From positions 35,211 through 99,210 of the forward strand of contig JAQWLJ010000047.1 of assembly GCA_029247365.1 (NCBI GenBank): DNA of 64,000 bases, in the 5' to 3' direction. Source of the DNA: Acidimicrobiales bacterium (lineage in GTDB: Bacteria > Actinomycetota > Acidimicrobiia > Acidimicrobiales > Aldehydirespiratoraceae). Positions 35,412 through 44,793 of the stretch are shown here, piece after piece; the first letter of the stretch is position 1; each line of letters opens with the position of its first letter. The notes below the pieces were generated by a model. That model was not told the origin of the DNA. It ran no database searches and was given only the letters and a program-made list of their open reading frames with translations. A program made the position numbers and the translations under genes.

Positions 35412-36428
35412 GCACGCGACCTTGCGATCGATCTCGGCACGGCGAACACCTTGGTGTATGCGCGAGGGGAAGGCATCGTTTTGAACGAGCCTTCGGTTAT
35501 CGCGCTCAACAGTCGGTCGGGCGAGGTGCTCGCGATGGGGCACGAGGCGTGGCAGATGATCGGCCGTACGCCGAGCTACATCGTGGCGGTTCGGCCGCTA
35601 CGAAAGGGTGCGATCACCGACTTCGAGACTACGCAGCGCATGATCCGGCTGTTGTTGCAGCGGGTCGGCGTCAGCCGTCTCAACCGGCCCCGTGTCGTGA
35701 TCTGCGTTCCGTCGGCGATCACGGCGGTCGAGCGTCGAGCGGTCACGGAAGCAGCGAAGCGGGCTGGGGCGGCCGATGCCCGCTTGATCGAGCAGCCCGT
35801 CGCAGCAGCGATTGGTGCCGACATGCCGATCAACGAGCCAATTGGCAACATGGTGGTCGACATCGGCGGTGGCACGACCGAGACAGCGCTGATCTCGCTG
35901 GGCGGTGTGGTGGCGTTGGAGGCGGTTCGGGTCGGATCGTTCGACATTGACAACGCGATCCAGGGTTATGTCCGGCGCGAGTACGGCATCGCAGTAGGAG
36001 AACGCACGGCCGAGGAGATCAAGATCATCCTCGGGTCTGCGGCACCGACCGAGGACGAGGTCAGCGCCGAGGTGCGTGGGCGCGAGCTCATGAGTGGCCT
36101 GCCCAAGAGGGTGGTGCTCACGCCAGAAGAGGTCCGCAACGCGATCGAGGAGCCGGTGACGGCCATGGTCGATTCCGTGCTGTCGTGCCTTGCGCAAGCG
36201 CCGCCGGAACTGGCGCAGGATCTGATCGTCCAGGGCATTCATCTCGTGGGCGGTGGTGGTCTGCTCCGCGGCATGGACCTCCGGCTGAATGAGGAATCCG
36301 ATGTCGCCGTGCGTCGGGTGCGGGCACCGCTCGAAGCGGTAGTGCTCGGTGCCGGCAAGGTCATCGAGCACTACGAGTCGGTGCAGGCGATGTTCATGGA
36401 TGGCAATGCCGGCGGCCGGCGTCGCTGA
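35409..36428 (+). CDS. mreB: rod-shape-determining actin homologue MreB
   Basis: A 339-residue bacterial actin that forms membrane-associated filaments directing lateral wall synthesis. Phosphate-1 loop DLGTANT (8-14), phosphate-2 region VVDIGGGTTETALISLGG and adenosine motif HLVGGGGLLRGMD are all present; length is usual. The only start that keeps the first loop is CTG at 35409, backed by a strong SD. mreC and mreD are not nearby, so the gene is outside the usual mre cluster. It may be MreB itself or an Mbl-type paralogue. Confidence 0.93.
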   Translation: MARDLAIDLGTANTLVYARGEGIVLNEPSVIALNSRSGEVLAMGHEAWQMIGRTPSYIVAVRPLRKGAITDFETTQRMIRLLLQRVGVSRLNRPRVVICVPSAITAVERRAVTEAAKRAGAADARLIEQPVAAAIGADMPINEPIGNMVVDIGGGTTETALISLGGVVALEAVRVGSFDIDNAIQGYVRREYGIAVGERTAEEIKIILGSAAPTEDEVSAEVRGRELMSGLPKRVVLTPEEVRNAIEEPVTAMVDSVLSCLAQAPPELAQDLIVQGIHLVGGGGLLRGMDLRLNEESDVAVRRVRAPLEAVVLGAGKVIEHYESVQAMFMDGNAGGRRR

Positions 36429-37031
36429 TCAGTCGTCGGCTGGACCCAACAACTCGTCGACGGCATCGCGAACCTGTCGGTCGCGGTCGAACCGAGCGCG
36501 CTCCCATGCGGCATCAACCTCAGGCCCGTCGAAGGCAGCGAGTGCAAGGACAGCGCGCCGGCGGATCGCAGGCTTGTCGGTGGTGGCGCTGAGGACTGCG
36601 GGGAGGCCGTCGATCGCGCCGATTGCGCCAAGGGCTGCCACTGCCGCTTCGCGGACGAGTGGATCGTCGTGGTTGTTTGCGAGGGTCGAGAGCTTGGTGA
36701 TCGGTGGTTGTGGGTCGGCTTCGCGTTCGCCGCATCCCCAGCAGGCCATCTCGACGACCCGCGCGTCGTCATCGGTGAGCATCGGTGTTAGTGGTGGGTG
36801 GAGCCGAGGTGCGGCGAGTTCGATCGCGGCGATCCGGACCCTCGGGTGCGGGTCGGCGAGCCCGTGGGTGAGGTCGGTCTCGGTCAGCGCGTCGAGTCGA
36901 TCGAGGCTTCGCAGCGCGGCCTCTCGGACCCCTGGTTCGGGATCGATGGTTGCGGATCGGGCCCCAGCGATGTCGCCGGTGAACCCGGCGAGTCCGGCGG
37001 CCTTGCGGCGCGCTATGGCGTCGTCAGTCAC
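36429..37031 (-). CDS. HEAT-repeat protein
   Basis: A 200-residue alpha-helical repeat protein. Repeated units of about 30 residues end in patterns such as EPGVREAALRSL, HPRVRIAAIELA, DPLVREAAVAAL, KPAIRRRAVLAL and DRQVRDAVDEL, typical of HEAT/PBS-lyase-like repeats. Probably a protein-protein scaffold in the cytosol. GTG start follows TAGGGT at 7 bases (leaderless). It ends exactly where mreB ends (convergent, no gap). Confidence 0.85.
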   Translation of the reverse strand: MTDDAIARRKAAGLAGFTGDIAGARSATIDPEPGVREAALRSLDRLDALTETDLTHGLADPHPRVRIAAIELAAPRLHPPLTPMLTDDDARVVEMACWGCGEREADPQPPITKLSTLANNHDDPLVREAAVAALGAIGAIDGLPAVLSATTDKPAIRRRAVLALAAFDGPEVDAAWERARFDRDRQVRDAVDELLGPADD

Positions 37032-37038
37032 GCCCAGG

Positions 37039-37044
37039 ACCCTA
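37039..37044 (-). promoter_or_regulatory. -10 element of leaderless promoter for the HEAT-repeat gene
   Basis: Minus-strand TAGGGT, 7 bases before GTG at 37031. Confidence 0.45.
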
Positions 37045-37160
37045 ACCGAGCGAGTACACGGGTCGATTGGCCCGGTTGACTCGCTCCAAAGTCCTCAGGT
37101 GATCGCGGTGGGTGGCCGACGGGAAAGGGTCCGACCCGTTTGCCTGGAGGAAAGAGTTCC

Positions 37161-37847
37161 GTGTCTCACATCGTGATCTATGACGACGTTGACGGGGTGG
37201 CGAAGTTTCGCCAGTTCGATGATTTAGGAAACGCCGTCGCCTATCTCGAAGAGCACCAGAACGTAGCGGCTGTCTGCAACGCAAAGCTCTTCGAACTCAA
37301 CGAGGTTCCCTTTGAGGTGAGGTCGTGCGTCAAGATCGAGATCGTCGAGGGTGCCGCGGGGGTTGAGCCGGGCGAGTTGTCCGAGTCGGAGGCGGTGTCG
37401 GCGCCCGTCACGATCGCTCCCCACGAGGTGACGCCCGCCGCCAACAGACGCGACCCTGGGCACAGATTTGCGTCGGGGGTCTCTTTGGGTGCTGAGCGTC
37501 AGCTGATTGCGCGTTCGAGCAGGAAACCGGCGCCCAACACGGTGACGCCGATGGTCGCTGCAAGGGCGATGCCCAGGCCGATAACGATGGCGGCGAGAAC
37601 AATGAGCGAGCGGATGCGTTCCCACCATCGAACGTACGCTTTCCTGCCGACGGTTGGACAATCGACCCGCCGGCGAACGAGTCCGAGGACCCGCAGGCTG
37701 TCGAGCGCTAGCGCGGTGGCGTCTTGGCGCAGGCGGTTCTGGAACGCAAGAAGGCTGTCGAATGATTTCCGGGCCGCGACGCGCCCGGTTGCGTTGGGGA
37801 TCGTGGCAGGCTCAAGCGCCCGCGGCGACCATTGGCCGCCGAAGTAG
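37161..37847 (+). CDS. hypothetical protein with long antisense tail
   Basis: GTG at 37161 has GGAGG 10 bases upstream. The first about 65 codons read like a compact conserved domain (IVIYDDVDGVAKFRQFDD, AVCNAKLFELNEVPFEV). After about residue 100 the product becomes Arg/Ser/Ala-rich, and the last 116 codons are antisense to the membrane-protein gene at 37499-37882. Either the real protein is longer than needed, or a stop has been lost. No family recognised. I trust the N-terminal third only. Confidence 0.6.
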   Translation: MSHIVIYDDVDGVAKFRQFDDLGNAVAYLEEHQNVAAVCNAKLFELNEVPFEVRSCVKIEIVEGAAGVEPGELSESEAVSAPVTIAPHEVTPAANRRDPGHRFASGVSLGAERQLIARSSRKPAPNTVTPMVAARAMPRPITMAARTMSERMRSHHRTYAFLPTVGQSTRRRTSPRTRRLSSASAVASWRRRFWNARRLSNDFRAATRPVALGIVAGSSARGDHWPPK

Positions 37848-37882
37848 ACCGCACCTGTCACGAGGACGACGACCAGAATCAT
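37499..37882 (-). CDS. hypothetical membrane protein
   Basis: A 127-residue protein with an N-terminal hydrophobic segment (ILVVVLVTGAVYFGG), a basic cytosolic middle (FQNRLRQDATALALDSLR) and a long C-terminal hydrophobic region (LIVLAAIVIGLGIALAATIG). The two-helix pattern suggests a real membrane protein, which conflicts with the antisense tail of the 37161 gene. ATG at 37882 overlaps the divergent Lon-like gene start by 2 bases, so one of those two starts is probably further in. Confidence 0.6.
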   Translation of the reverse strand: MILVVVLVTGAVYFGGQWSPRALEPATIPNATGRVAARKSFDSLLAFQNRLRQDATALALDSLRVLGLVRRRVDCPTVGRKAYVRWWERIRSLIVLAAIVIGLGIALAATIGVTVLGAGFLLERAIS

Positions 37883-39053
37883 GAACGGGGAAGACACTTC
37901 GCACGCGATGCTACCTCCAGGCTCTCCTCGCTCCGTCGCGCCTGATCGCGGGCCCTGGTACCGCGACCGCCTCGTGCAGTCCATCGGCCTGATCGGCGTG
38001 CTCGGTGCTCTCGGGATGGGCTACGTGACGGTGCCGGCCCAATGGGTAGGTCGGATCACACCAGGTCACTCGATCGTCGATGACGGCGCAGTGGCGCTCA
38101 AGCCAGGATCGGCCCGGCCGACCGACGACCGCGTTTCCATCACCGATCTCACTATCTTCGAGCCCGAGGGCGAGATCCTCTTCACCACCGTCGCCATCGA
38201 TGACCAGGTCACGATCAGCGAATGGGTGCGGTCTGTTCGCGACGATGCCGTCGTTCTCCGGACCCGTGAGGAAGTGTTTGGCACCCGCACTGCTGCTGAG
38301 CAGCGCGAAGTCAACCTGCAACTGATGGCGGCTTCGAAGGACTCTGCGGTTATCGCTGCCCTCGACTACCTCGGGGTCGAAGCTGTTGTTGAGAGCGGCG
38401 TGGGTTTCAACGGTGTCGTTGCCGATGGTCCTGTCGATGGGCTGATTGAGGTCGGTGAGCTCATCGTTGGTCTTGACGACCAGTTGGTCACGGGGATCGA
38501 GTCCTTGATCGGAATGCTCGAACAGGTTGAACCCGGTGATTCGGGCACGCTCATCCTTGAGGACCTCGAGACCGGGCAGCTCCGAACCCAGGACTTCCTG
38601 TACGGAACGCACCCCGACCCAGGCCGCTCCGGAGGGTTCATCGGCATTGAGGACATCATGATCCGGTCCGTCGATGCCGAACTCCCCTTCAACATTCAGA
38701 TCGACTCGGGGTCGATCGGTGGGCCGTCGGCCGGGCTGGCGTTCACCCTCACGCTTATCGATCTGCTCACCGAGGGCGAACTCACCGGCGGTAACCGTGT
38801 TGCCGTGACGGGCACGATTACCGGCGGTGGAACCGTCGGCAATGTCGGCGGTGTCGCGCAGAAGGCTGCGGCCGCAGAGGATGAGGGTGCGGCAATGTTC
38901 ATCGTTCCGATCGACAGAGTCGAGGACGCAGAGTCGACCACCAGCACGCTCGACATTGTCGGCGTCAGCTCGCTCGACGAGGCGCTGGCGGCGCTTGCGT
39001 CTCTTGGTGGCGATATTGGTGAACTTGCGCTCGACGTTTCGGCGGCCAACTAG
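37881..39053 (+). CDS. Lon-like serine protease with PDZ domain (YlbL type)
   Basis: A 390-residue membrane-anchored protease: short cytosolic N-terminus, one membrane helix (about 34-50), a PDZ domain (VVADGPVDGLIEVGELIVGLDD) and a C-terminal Lon-type domain. The catalytic Ser is in GGPSAGLAF and the Lys in GGVAQKAAAAEDEGA, both intact. Such proteins act outside the membrane on secreted or membrane substrates. Either ATG 37881 or ATG 37908 could be used; the latter leaves space for a divergent promoter. The DivIVA-like gene follows within 60 bases. Confidence 0.9.
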   Translation: MNGEDTSHAMLPPGSPRSVAPDRGPWYRDRLVQSIGLIGVLGALGMGYVTVPAQWVGRITPGHSIVDDGAVALKPGSARPTDDRVSITDLTIFEPEGEILFTTVAIDDQVTISEWVRSVRDDAVVLRTREEVFGTRTAAEQREVNLQLMAASKDSAVIAALDYLGVEAVVESGVGFNGVVADGPVDGLIEVGELIVGLDDQLVTGIESLIGMLEQVEPGDSGTLILEDLETGQLRTQDFLYGTHPDPGRSGGFIGIEDIMIRSVDAELPFNIQIDSGSIGGPSAGLAFTLTLIDLLTEGELTGGNRVAVTGTITGGGTVGNVGGVAQKAAAAEDEGAAMFIVPIDRVEDAESTTSTLDIVGVSSLDEALAALASLGGDIGELALDVSAAN

Positions 39054-39094
39054 GGGCACTGGTGGGGATACCGCGACACATCGTGGATCGCTTC

Positions 39095-39100
39095 TACGAT
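39095..39100 (+). promoter_or_regulatory. -10 element of leaderless promoter for DivIVA-like gene
   Basis: TACGAT, 6 bases before ATG at 39107; this is the argument for that start over GTG at 39062, which has AGGGG 5 bases upstream. Confidence 0.4.
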
Positions 39101-39106
39101 CGTCGC

Positions 39107-40861
39107 ATGGCCAGTGGTCACGATTTCGACCCCGAGAACTTTGAGCGTCAGTCCTTCGAACTTGTTCGGCGCGGATTCGAACCACTCGCCGTGCAGCGTG
39201 AATTGCAGCGGGCGGCTGGAGTGGTGCGCGATCTGCATCGACAGATGGAGTCGCTTGAGCGCGAGCTGCGAGCTGTCCAGAGTGTTGAGCCCGAGCCGCT
39301 CGAAGCGCGCCGCGTTGCCGAGGCGCTTGGTGCCGAGGCGACACAGGTCCTTGACGCAGCGCACGCGGCCGCCGCCGAGCGGGCCGAGCGGGCTGAACGC
39401 GAGGCCGAAGCGGTTCGAGCCGAAGCGATAGCGGCAGCCGATGCGATCCGGGTCGAGGCGAATGCCGACCGCGAAGAAATCCTCGCCGAGGCGGCCCGCG
39501 AGGCCGAAGCCGTGGCCGAGGACGGCCGCCGCCGTGGTCGCGACATGGTCAACGAAGCCCAGGTCGTGCGCGAACGGATGCTGGGCGATCTCGCTCGCAA
39601 GCGCCAGACCGGGCGCGCCCAGGTCGAGCAGCTGCGGGCTGGTCGAGATCGTCTGCTCGAATCGCTGTCGATCGCCCAGGCCAGCCTCGACACGGCGATG
39701 AAGGACCTCGTCGATTCCGTGCCGGAGGCTCGGTCGGCGGCCGAGCGTGCCGGCATACGGATTGCGAACGAGCCGACACCGACGGTCGAGGTCATGGAGG
39801 CCGAGATCGAAGCGGCGCGTCTCGTTGGCCACCCACTGGTTGAGGGTGTGCCCGAGCCCGGAGTCGATGACGCGTCAGAGTCGCCAGACCCTGCGTTCAT
39901 CACTGCGGAGATGGAGGCGTTGACGCTCGTCGACGCCGCACTCGAGGCCGACGCCGATGAAGGCGACGTCCCCGACCTGAACGTCGGGGAGACCGATGCA
40001 ACCCACGATGGAGATGCAGGTGAACCTGTCGATGAGACCAATGAGTCTGAGGCCGACGGTGGCAGCGTCTTTGATCAGGACGGAGTAGACGAGCCCGCCG
40101 AGCTCGAGACTGACCTCGAGACCGATCGCGATCCCGATCCCGTGGCCGACGTCGATGTGTCAGACCCACCAGGTGATGCCGATGTCGAGTCTTCGACCGA
40201 GCCGGATGATGCTGATGCCGAGCTTGCGACGCCAGCGGACGACATCTTCGCTCGATTGCGTGAGCAGCAAGCGTCCGAGGACGACGACGCTGACGTCGCT
40301 CTCGACGATGAATCGATCTCGGAACCAGCACCTGCTGCGGAGGTCACGAGCGAAACCGAAGTCCGTACTGCCAACTCCGGTGACGAAGAGTCGTCGGGTG
40401 CCGATCCTGATGCCGAGCTGCTCGAGCGGGCGATGAGCACCGCGGTCCGTGCGGTCAAAAAGGTGCTTGTCGAAGAGCAGGGGACATTGCTCGACGGGAT
40501 CAGGCGGAGCGGAGGCGATGCCATTGCTGTGGTCGTCGCAGATGAGGACGCCCACGCTGAACCGTACGAGTCGGCGGCAGAACCAGCGCTCATCGAGTTG
40601 GCTGAGGCTCTGGGTGGCACAGGTGATGTGTCGACGCTTGAGGTTGGGTTCGAGCAGATCCGAGCCGTCGCACTGGCGCCGGTTCGTCAACGCCTACTTG
40701 AGGTAGCTGAGGCATCCGACGACGCCGATGAACTATCTGACAGCGTGCGTGGCCTGTACCGCGAGTCCCGTTCCCGACGGCTACCGAGCGCCATCAACGC
40801 AGCTGTTGCTGCGGTCCGCGGGGCAGTCGCGATCTCGACCGGGAGCGGGGATCTCCGGTAG
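39107..40861 (+). CDS. DivIVA-like coiled-coil protein with acidic linker
   Basis: A 584-residue protein (599 if GTG 39062 is used). The N-terminus FERQSFELVRRGFEPLAVQRELQ resembles a DivIVA/GpsB lipid-binding region. A long Ala/Glu/Arg coiled coil follows (about 40-200, e.g. AERAERAEREAEAVRAEA). Then comes a strongly acidic, probably disordered linker of about 200 residues rich in Asp and Glu, and a C-terminal helical domain (AVRAVKKVLVEEQGTLLDGIRR...). It may organise the cell pole or wall growth, in keeping with nearby mreB. Probably cotranscribed with the Lon-like protease. Confidence 0.8.
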   Translation: MASGHDFDPENFERQSFELVRRGFEPLAVQRELQRAAGVVRDLHRQMESLERELRAVQSVEPEPLEARRVAEALGAEATQVLDAAHAAAAERAERAEREAEAVRAEAIAAADAIRVEANADREEILAEAAREAEAVAEDGRRRGRDMVNEAQVVRERMLGDLARKRQTGRAQVEQLRAGRDRLLESLSIAQASLDTAMKDLVDSVPEARSAAERAGIRIANEPTPTVEVMEAEIEAARLVGHPLVEGVPEPGVDDASESPDPAFITAEMEALTLVDAALEADADEGDVPDLNVGETDATHDGDAGEPVDETNESEADGGSVFDQDGVDEPAELETDLETDRDPDPVADVDVSDPPGDADVESSTEPDDADAELATPADDIFARLREQQASEDDDADVALDDESISEPAPAAEVTSETEVRTANSGDEESSGADPDAELLERAMSTAVRAVKKVLVEEQGTLLDGIRRSGGDAIAVVVADEDAHAEPYESAAEPALIELAEALGGTGDVSTLEVGFEQIRAVALAPVRQRLLEVAEASDDADELSDSVRGLYRESRSRRLPSAINAAVAAVRGAVAISTGSGDLR

Positions 40862-41063
40862 GAGGTCGACCCGTCCGGTCCGTGCGGCCCGGACTGCGCC
40901 GACAACGCACTCGCTGGTGCGGTCAGCGCCGGCTCACCGTTCCCGACGGAAGCACTCCACCCGCCCAGGGAACCCGGCTGTACCTGCCGGCTCGTGATGG
41001 TCTGAGCTGCCAGCGGAGGTCCGCGCCCGACACGTCGAACTCGGCCGGTAGAGTTCTGGCCTC

Positions 41064-44060
41064 ATGCGTCGAGCTGAAGAAATGCCGCGTCGGGAGTCCC
41101 GTTTCAGCGGACGAGGTCGCATCGTGGTGGCGGTTCTCGTCGCTGTCTTCGTTGTCGTTGCCTTGTCGCTTCGCGGGATCTCCGGCTTCTACACCGACTA
41201 CCTCTGGTTCGACTCGCTCGACCGCACTGATGTGTGGGGAGCGGTGCTCGGCGCGAAGGTGGTTCTCTGGCTGATCTTTTTCGCAGTTTTCTTTCTTTTG
41301 TTGTGGGCCAATCTGTTCGTCGCCGATCGGGCCGCCCCACCATTGCGGGCTCCCGGGCCCGAAGAGGAGATGCTTGCCCGCTACCACGACTTCATCGGTG
41401 GCCGCACCTCGCTTGTCCGGTTCGCGGTCGCCTTCGTGTTCGCTCTGCTCGCATCAGCTGGCGCGCCGTCACAGTGGGAAGAGTGGCTGCTGTTCACGAA
41501 CCGACAGGACTTTGGCGTCACCGACCCCCAGTTCGACACCGACATCGGCTTTTACGTCTTCCAGCTGCCGTTCCTGAGCTATGTCGTCGACTGGGCGTTC
41601 GCGTCGTTCGTGATCGTCTTGATTCTTTCGGCGATCGCGCACTACCTCAACGGTGGTATCCGCATGGCCGTCACCAGTGGCGATCGGGTTTCGCCGAGTG
41701 TGAAGGTGCACCTGTCGGCGATCCTCGCCGTTCTCGCGCTGATCAAGGCGGCGGGGTACTGGCTCGACCGCTACGAACTCACCGTCTCGAAGCGAGGTGT
41801 TGTCGATGGTGCGCTCTATACCGACGTCAATGCCCAACTGCCCGCCACCCACCTACTCATAGCGATCTCGCTCGGCGCAGTCGTTCTCCTTGTGGTGAAT
41901 CTTCGCCGCCGCGGCTGGATCATGCCGGTTATCGCCGTGGGTCTGTGGGCGTTCGTTGCGATCGTGATGGGTGGGATCTACCCGGCGTTCGTCCAGCGAT
42001 TCCAGGTCGAACCCAACGAGACCACCCGCGAAGCGGAGTACACCCAGCGAAACATCGACGCGACCCGCACTGCGTTTGGGCTGATCCCTGGTGAAGACCT
42101 TACGGAGGCGACGTTCGACTACACGATCGACCTCACCGCCGAAGAGCTTCGCGAGCACACCGATACCGTCCGCAACGCCCGCGTGCTCGACCCACTCGTG
42201 GTGCATCCGACGTTCGAGCGGTTCCAGGCTGAGCGCGAGTTCTACCAGTTCGAGGGTGGTGGTGTTCTCGATACCGACCGCTACATGATCGACGGCCACC
42301 TCACTCAGGTGGTGCTCGGAAGCCGCGAACTCAGCCTCAACGATCTGAGTTGGGAGCGCGAGCACGTTCGCCTCACACACGGCTATGGCCTGGCGATCGC
42401 ACAGGCCAACGTCACGACCGGCGAGGGCCGGCCGAGCTTCCTCGCCGGGGGTTTGCCCGTCGATGTCGATAATTCGCTTGATCTTGGCCTTGAGCGGGCA
42501 CAGCTCTATATCGGTGAAGGGCTCGGCGGCTATGCCTTGGTCAGCGCTGGTGTCGACGAGATCGATTTCGTCGACAGCGCCACGGGCGAGGACGTCCCGA
42601 CGCGGTACGAGGGCACCAGTGGCGTGGAGATGGGTTCCATCTGGCGACGCGCTGCATTTGCGATGCGCTTCGGTCAGATTGAGCCGCTGATCTCGGGGTT
42701 CGTCACTGATGAAACTCGCGTTATCTATGTCCGTGACGTGCACGATCGGGTTGAGGCGCTCGCGCCGTTCCTCGACTTCGACGCCGACGCCTACCCCGTT
42801 GTGCTCGAGGGCCGGGTCCAGTACGTCATCGATGCGTACACGACCACGGACCGGTACCCGTATGCCCAGAAAGCCGAGAACGGCCGGCTCGACGACGGAG
42901 GTCTTGCCGGCAAGTCGTTTAACTACGTCCGCAACTCGGTCAAGGCAGTGGTTGATGCCTACGACGGCGACGTCACCTTCTATGTGATGCCGGTTGACGA
43001 TCCGATTATCGAGGCATGGCAGGGAGCGTTCCCCGACCTCTTCACCGACTTCGACGAGATGCCCGACGAGCTGCGCGACCATCTTCGCTATCCGCAGGAC
43101 ATCTTCCGAGTGCAGACCAATATGTGGGCCCGCTATCAGATCTCTGATCCTGAGTCGCTCGTGATCGGAACCGAACGGTGGGCTGTTGCCCAGAACCCGG
43201 GGCGTGAGGTCCGGGTCGGCTCGAGCGAAGACGTCATCGACGAGACGGGCCTCGTGACCAGCCGTGAAGAACGGATCGACCCGTATTACACCCTGCTCGA
43301 GCTACCGGGTGAGGATCAGGCGAGTTATGTGAGCCTGCGGAGCTTCGTTCCCTTCGACGAGAACGACGACCGAAGAGAACTCGAAGCGTTCATGGTTGCC
43401 GAGACACGCGCTGACGGCACCACCCGCTTGGTCACGTACGAGATCACGTCGCCCGACGCCCCCGGTCCGGTCCTCGTGGCGTCGGGCATCGCACAGAACG
43501 AGGAGATCTCGAGTCGGTTGACCCTGCTTAATGATGCCGGCTCCGAGGTCCAGTTCGGTGATTTGCTGATGTTGCCGATCGCCGATTCGATTCTGTGGGT
43601 TCGTCCGCTGTATGTCGCTGCGCAGGGCTCGTCGTCGGTGCCGACGCTCGAGGCCGTGATCGCAACCGTCGGCGAGGGTGAGCAGATTGCGATCGGCAAC
43701 GACCTTAACGACGCACTCGGCAAGCTGTTCCCAGGGGAAGATTTCTCTGACATCCTCGGTGGTGCTGTCATCGATATCGCCGATGAGCCTGATGGGCCCG
43801 ATGACAGCGACACCGCCGACGCTGGTGACGAGCCATCTGAACCGTTGGAGCCTTCCGAGCCGAGTCGGGCGGCGACCGCCGAGGAACTCCTCGCTGAGGT
43901 CGTCGAGTTGTATGTCGCCCGCCAGGCCGCCTTGGCTCAGACGCCGCCGAACGAGGTTCTCGCGGCCGAGCTGCAAGCTCAGATCGGTGAGCTGCTCGCC
44001 CGGGCAGCGGAACTCGAGGGCGTTCTCGCCGCTGGCGACGACGACGACGTCGAGGCCTGA
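41064..44060 (+). CDS. UPF0182 large membrane protein
   Basis: A 998-residue actinobacterial UPF0182 protein. About seven membrane helices lie in the first 310 residues (first: VVAVLVAVFVVVALSL; family marker FYTDYLWFDSL). A large extracytoplasmic domain follows (about 310-880, with RNIDATRTAFGL and YPYAQ), then an acidic Pro/Glu tail ending in a helical segment. Function unknown in the family. It starts at ATG 41064 or 41082; TAGAGT lies 9 bases before the former. The 202 bases before it contain no gene. A lipoprotein gene follows. Confidence 0.93.
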   Translation: MRRAEEMPRRESRFSGRGRIVVAVLVAVFVVVALSLRGISGFYTDYLWFDSLDRTDVWGAVLGAKVVLWLIFFAVFFLLLWANLFVADRAAPPLRAPGPEEEMLARYHDFIGGRTSLVRFAVAFVFALLASAGAPSQWEEWLLFTNRQDFGVTDPQFDTDIGFYVFQLPFLSYVVDWAFASFVIVLILSAIAHYLNGGIRMAVTSGDRVSPSVKVHLSAILAVLALIKAAGYWLDRYELTVSKRGVVDGALYTDVNAQLPATHLLIAISLGAVVLLVVNLRRRGWIMPVIAVGLWAFVAIVMGGIYPAFVQRFQVEPNETTREAEYTQRNIDATRTAFGLIPGEDLTEATFDYTIDLTAEELREHTDTVRNARVLDPLVVHPTFERFQAEREFYQFEGGGVLDTDRYMIDGHLTQVVLGSRELSLNDLSWEREHVRLTHGYGLAIAQANVTTGEGRPSFLAGGLPVDVDNSLDLGLERAQLYIGEGLGGYALVSAGVDEIDFVDSATGEDVPTRYEGTSGVEMGSIWRRAAFAMRFGQIEPLISGFVTDETRVIYVRDVHDRVEALAPFLDFDADAYPVVLEGRVQYVIDAYTTTDRYPYAQKAENGRLDDGGLAGKSFNYVRNSVKAVVDAYDGDVTFYVMPVDDPIIEAWQGAFPDLFTDFDEMPDELRDHLRYPQDIFRVQTNMWARYQISDPESLVIGTERWAVAQNPGREVRVGSSEDVIDETGLVTSREERIDPYYTLLELPGEDQASYVSLRSFVPFDENDDRRELEAFMVAETRADGTTRLVTYEITSPDAPGPVLVASGIAQNEEISSRLTLLNDAGSEVQFGDLLMLPIADSILWVRPLYVAAQGSSSVPTLEAVIATVGEGEQIAIGNDLNDALGKLFPGEDFSDILGGAVIDIADEPDGPDDSDTADAGDEPSEPLEPSEPSRAATAEELLAEVVELYVARQAALAQTPPNEVLAAELQAQIGELLARAAELEGVLAAGDDDDVEA

Positions 44061-44178
44061 TCACAAGCACCGGCGCCGACCCTTGCGTGAGGACGGTCTA
44101 TCAGCGCCTCTCACCGGCGCCATCGGGATCCGTGTCCGGAGTAACGTCAGCGACACCGGTCTGCCTACGGAGGTCCCC

Positions 44179-44793
44179 ATGCGCCGTCGTCTTCTCGCCC
44201 TGTTCGCCGTGCTCGTGCTCCTCGCCGGCTCGTGCGGTGGGTCCGACGATGAGGCCGCCAACGACTCGGCGCCCGACGGTGCGACCCCGACTTCCGGCGA
44301 CGCGGCACCGGATGCCGAACCGGCCACGACGGCTCCGACTACCACGGTGACAATCCCGCCCGAGGCCACCGAGATTCCCGATCTGCAAATCGTTTTCATC
44401 GAATTCGGCGAGGCCGGCTATGTGGCGATTACGAATCGGGGTGATGAACCGGCCAACCTCAACGGCATCCAGCTGTGCCAGTTTCCGAACTACGTTGACC
44501 TCGGGACCGTTGTCGACGGCGCGTCGATTCCGGCCGGCGAGTCCGTCGAGATTCCGGCGGCAACGATCGGCGGGCTGCGCGCCGATGGCGGCGAGGCTGC
44601 CTTGTACAGCGCTCCCGACTTCACCAATCCTGAGGCGATTTTTGCCTTTGTCCAGTGGGGAATCGGCGGGGCCCGTGGCGAGGTTGCCGCAGCGGCCGGC
44701 ATCTGGCCGTCGGGTGCCAGCGTCGAGCCGGACCCGGCGTTCAACTCGATCGAACTGTACGGCGATCCTGCCGACCCCGAGAGCTGGAGCTGA
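44179..44793 (+). CDS. putative lipoprotein with lamin-tail-like domain
   Basis: A 204-residue secreted lipoprotein: signal peptide RRRLLALFAVLVLLAGSC with the lipobox Cys at about 19, then a Asp/Thr/Pro-rich linker to about residue 65. The C-terminal domain has strands IVFIEFGEAGYVAITNRG and LNGIQLCQFPNY, resembling LTD (lamin-tail) folds. ATG 44179 has GGAGG 5 bases upstream. It is convergent and abutting with the glutamate-synthase-like gene. It may work with UPF0182 upstream; no function proven. Confidence 0.85.
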   Translation: MRRRLLALFAVLVLLAGSCGGSDDEAANDSAPDGATPTSGDAAPDAEPATTAPTTTVTIPPEATEIPDLQIVFIEFGEAGYVAITNRGDEPANLNGIQLCQFPNYVDLGTVVDGASIPAGESVEIPAATIGGLRADGGEAALYSAPDFTNPEAIFAFVQWGIGGARGEVAAAAGIWPSGASVEPDPAFNSIELYGDPADPESWS

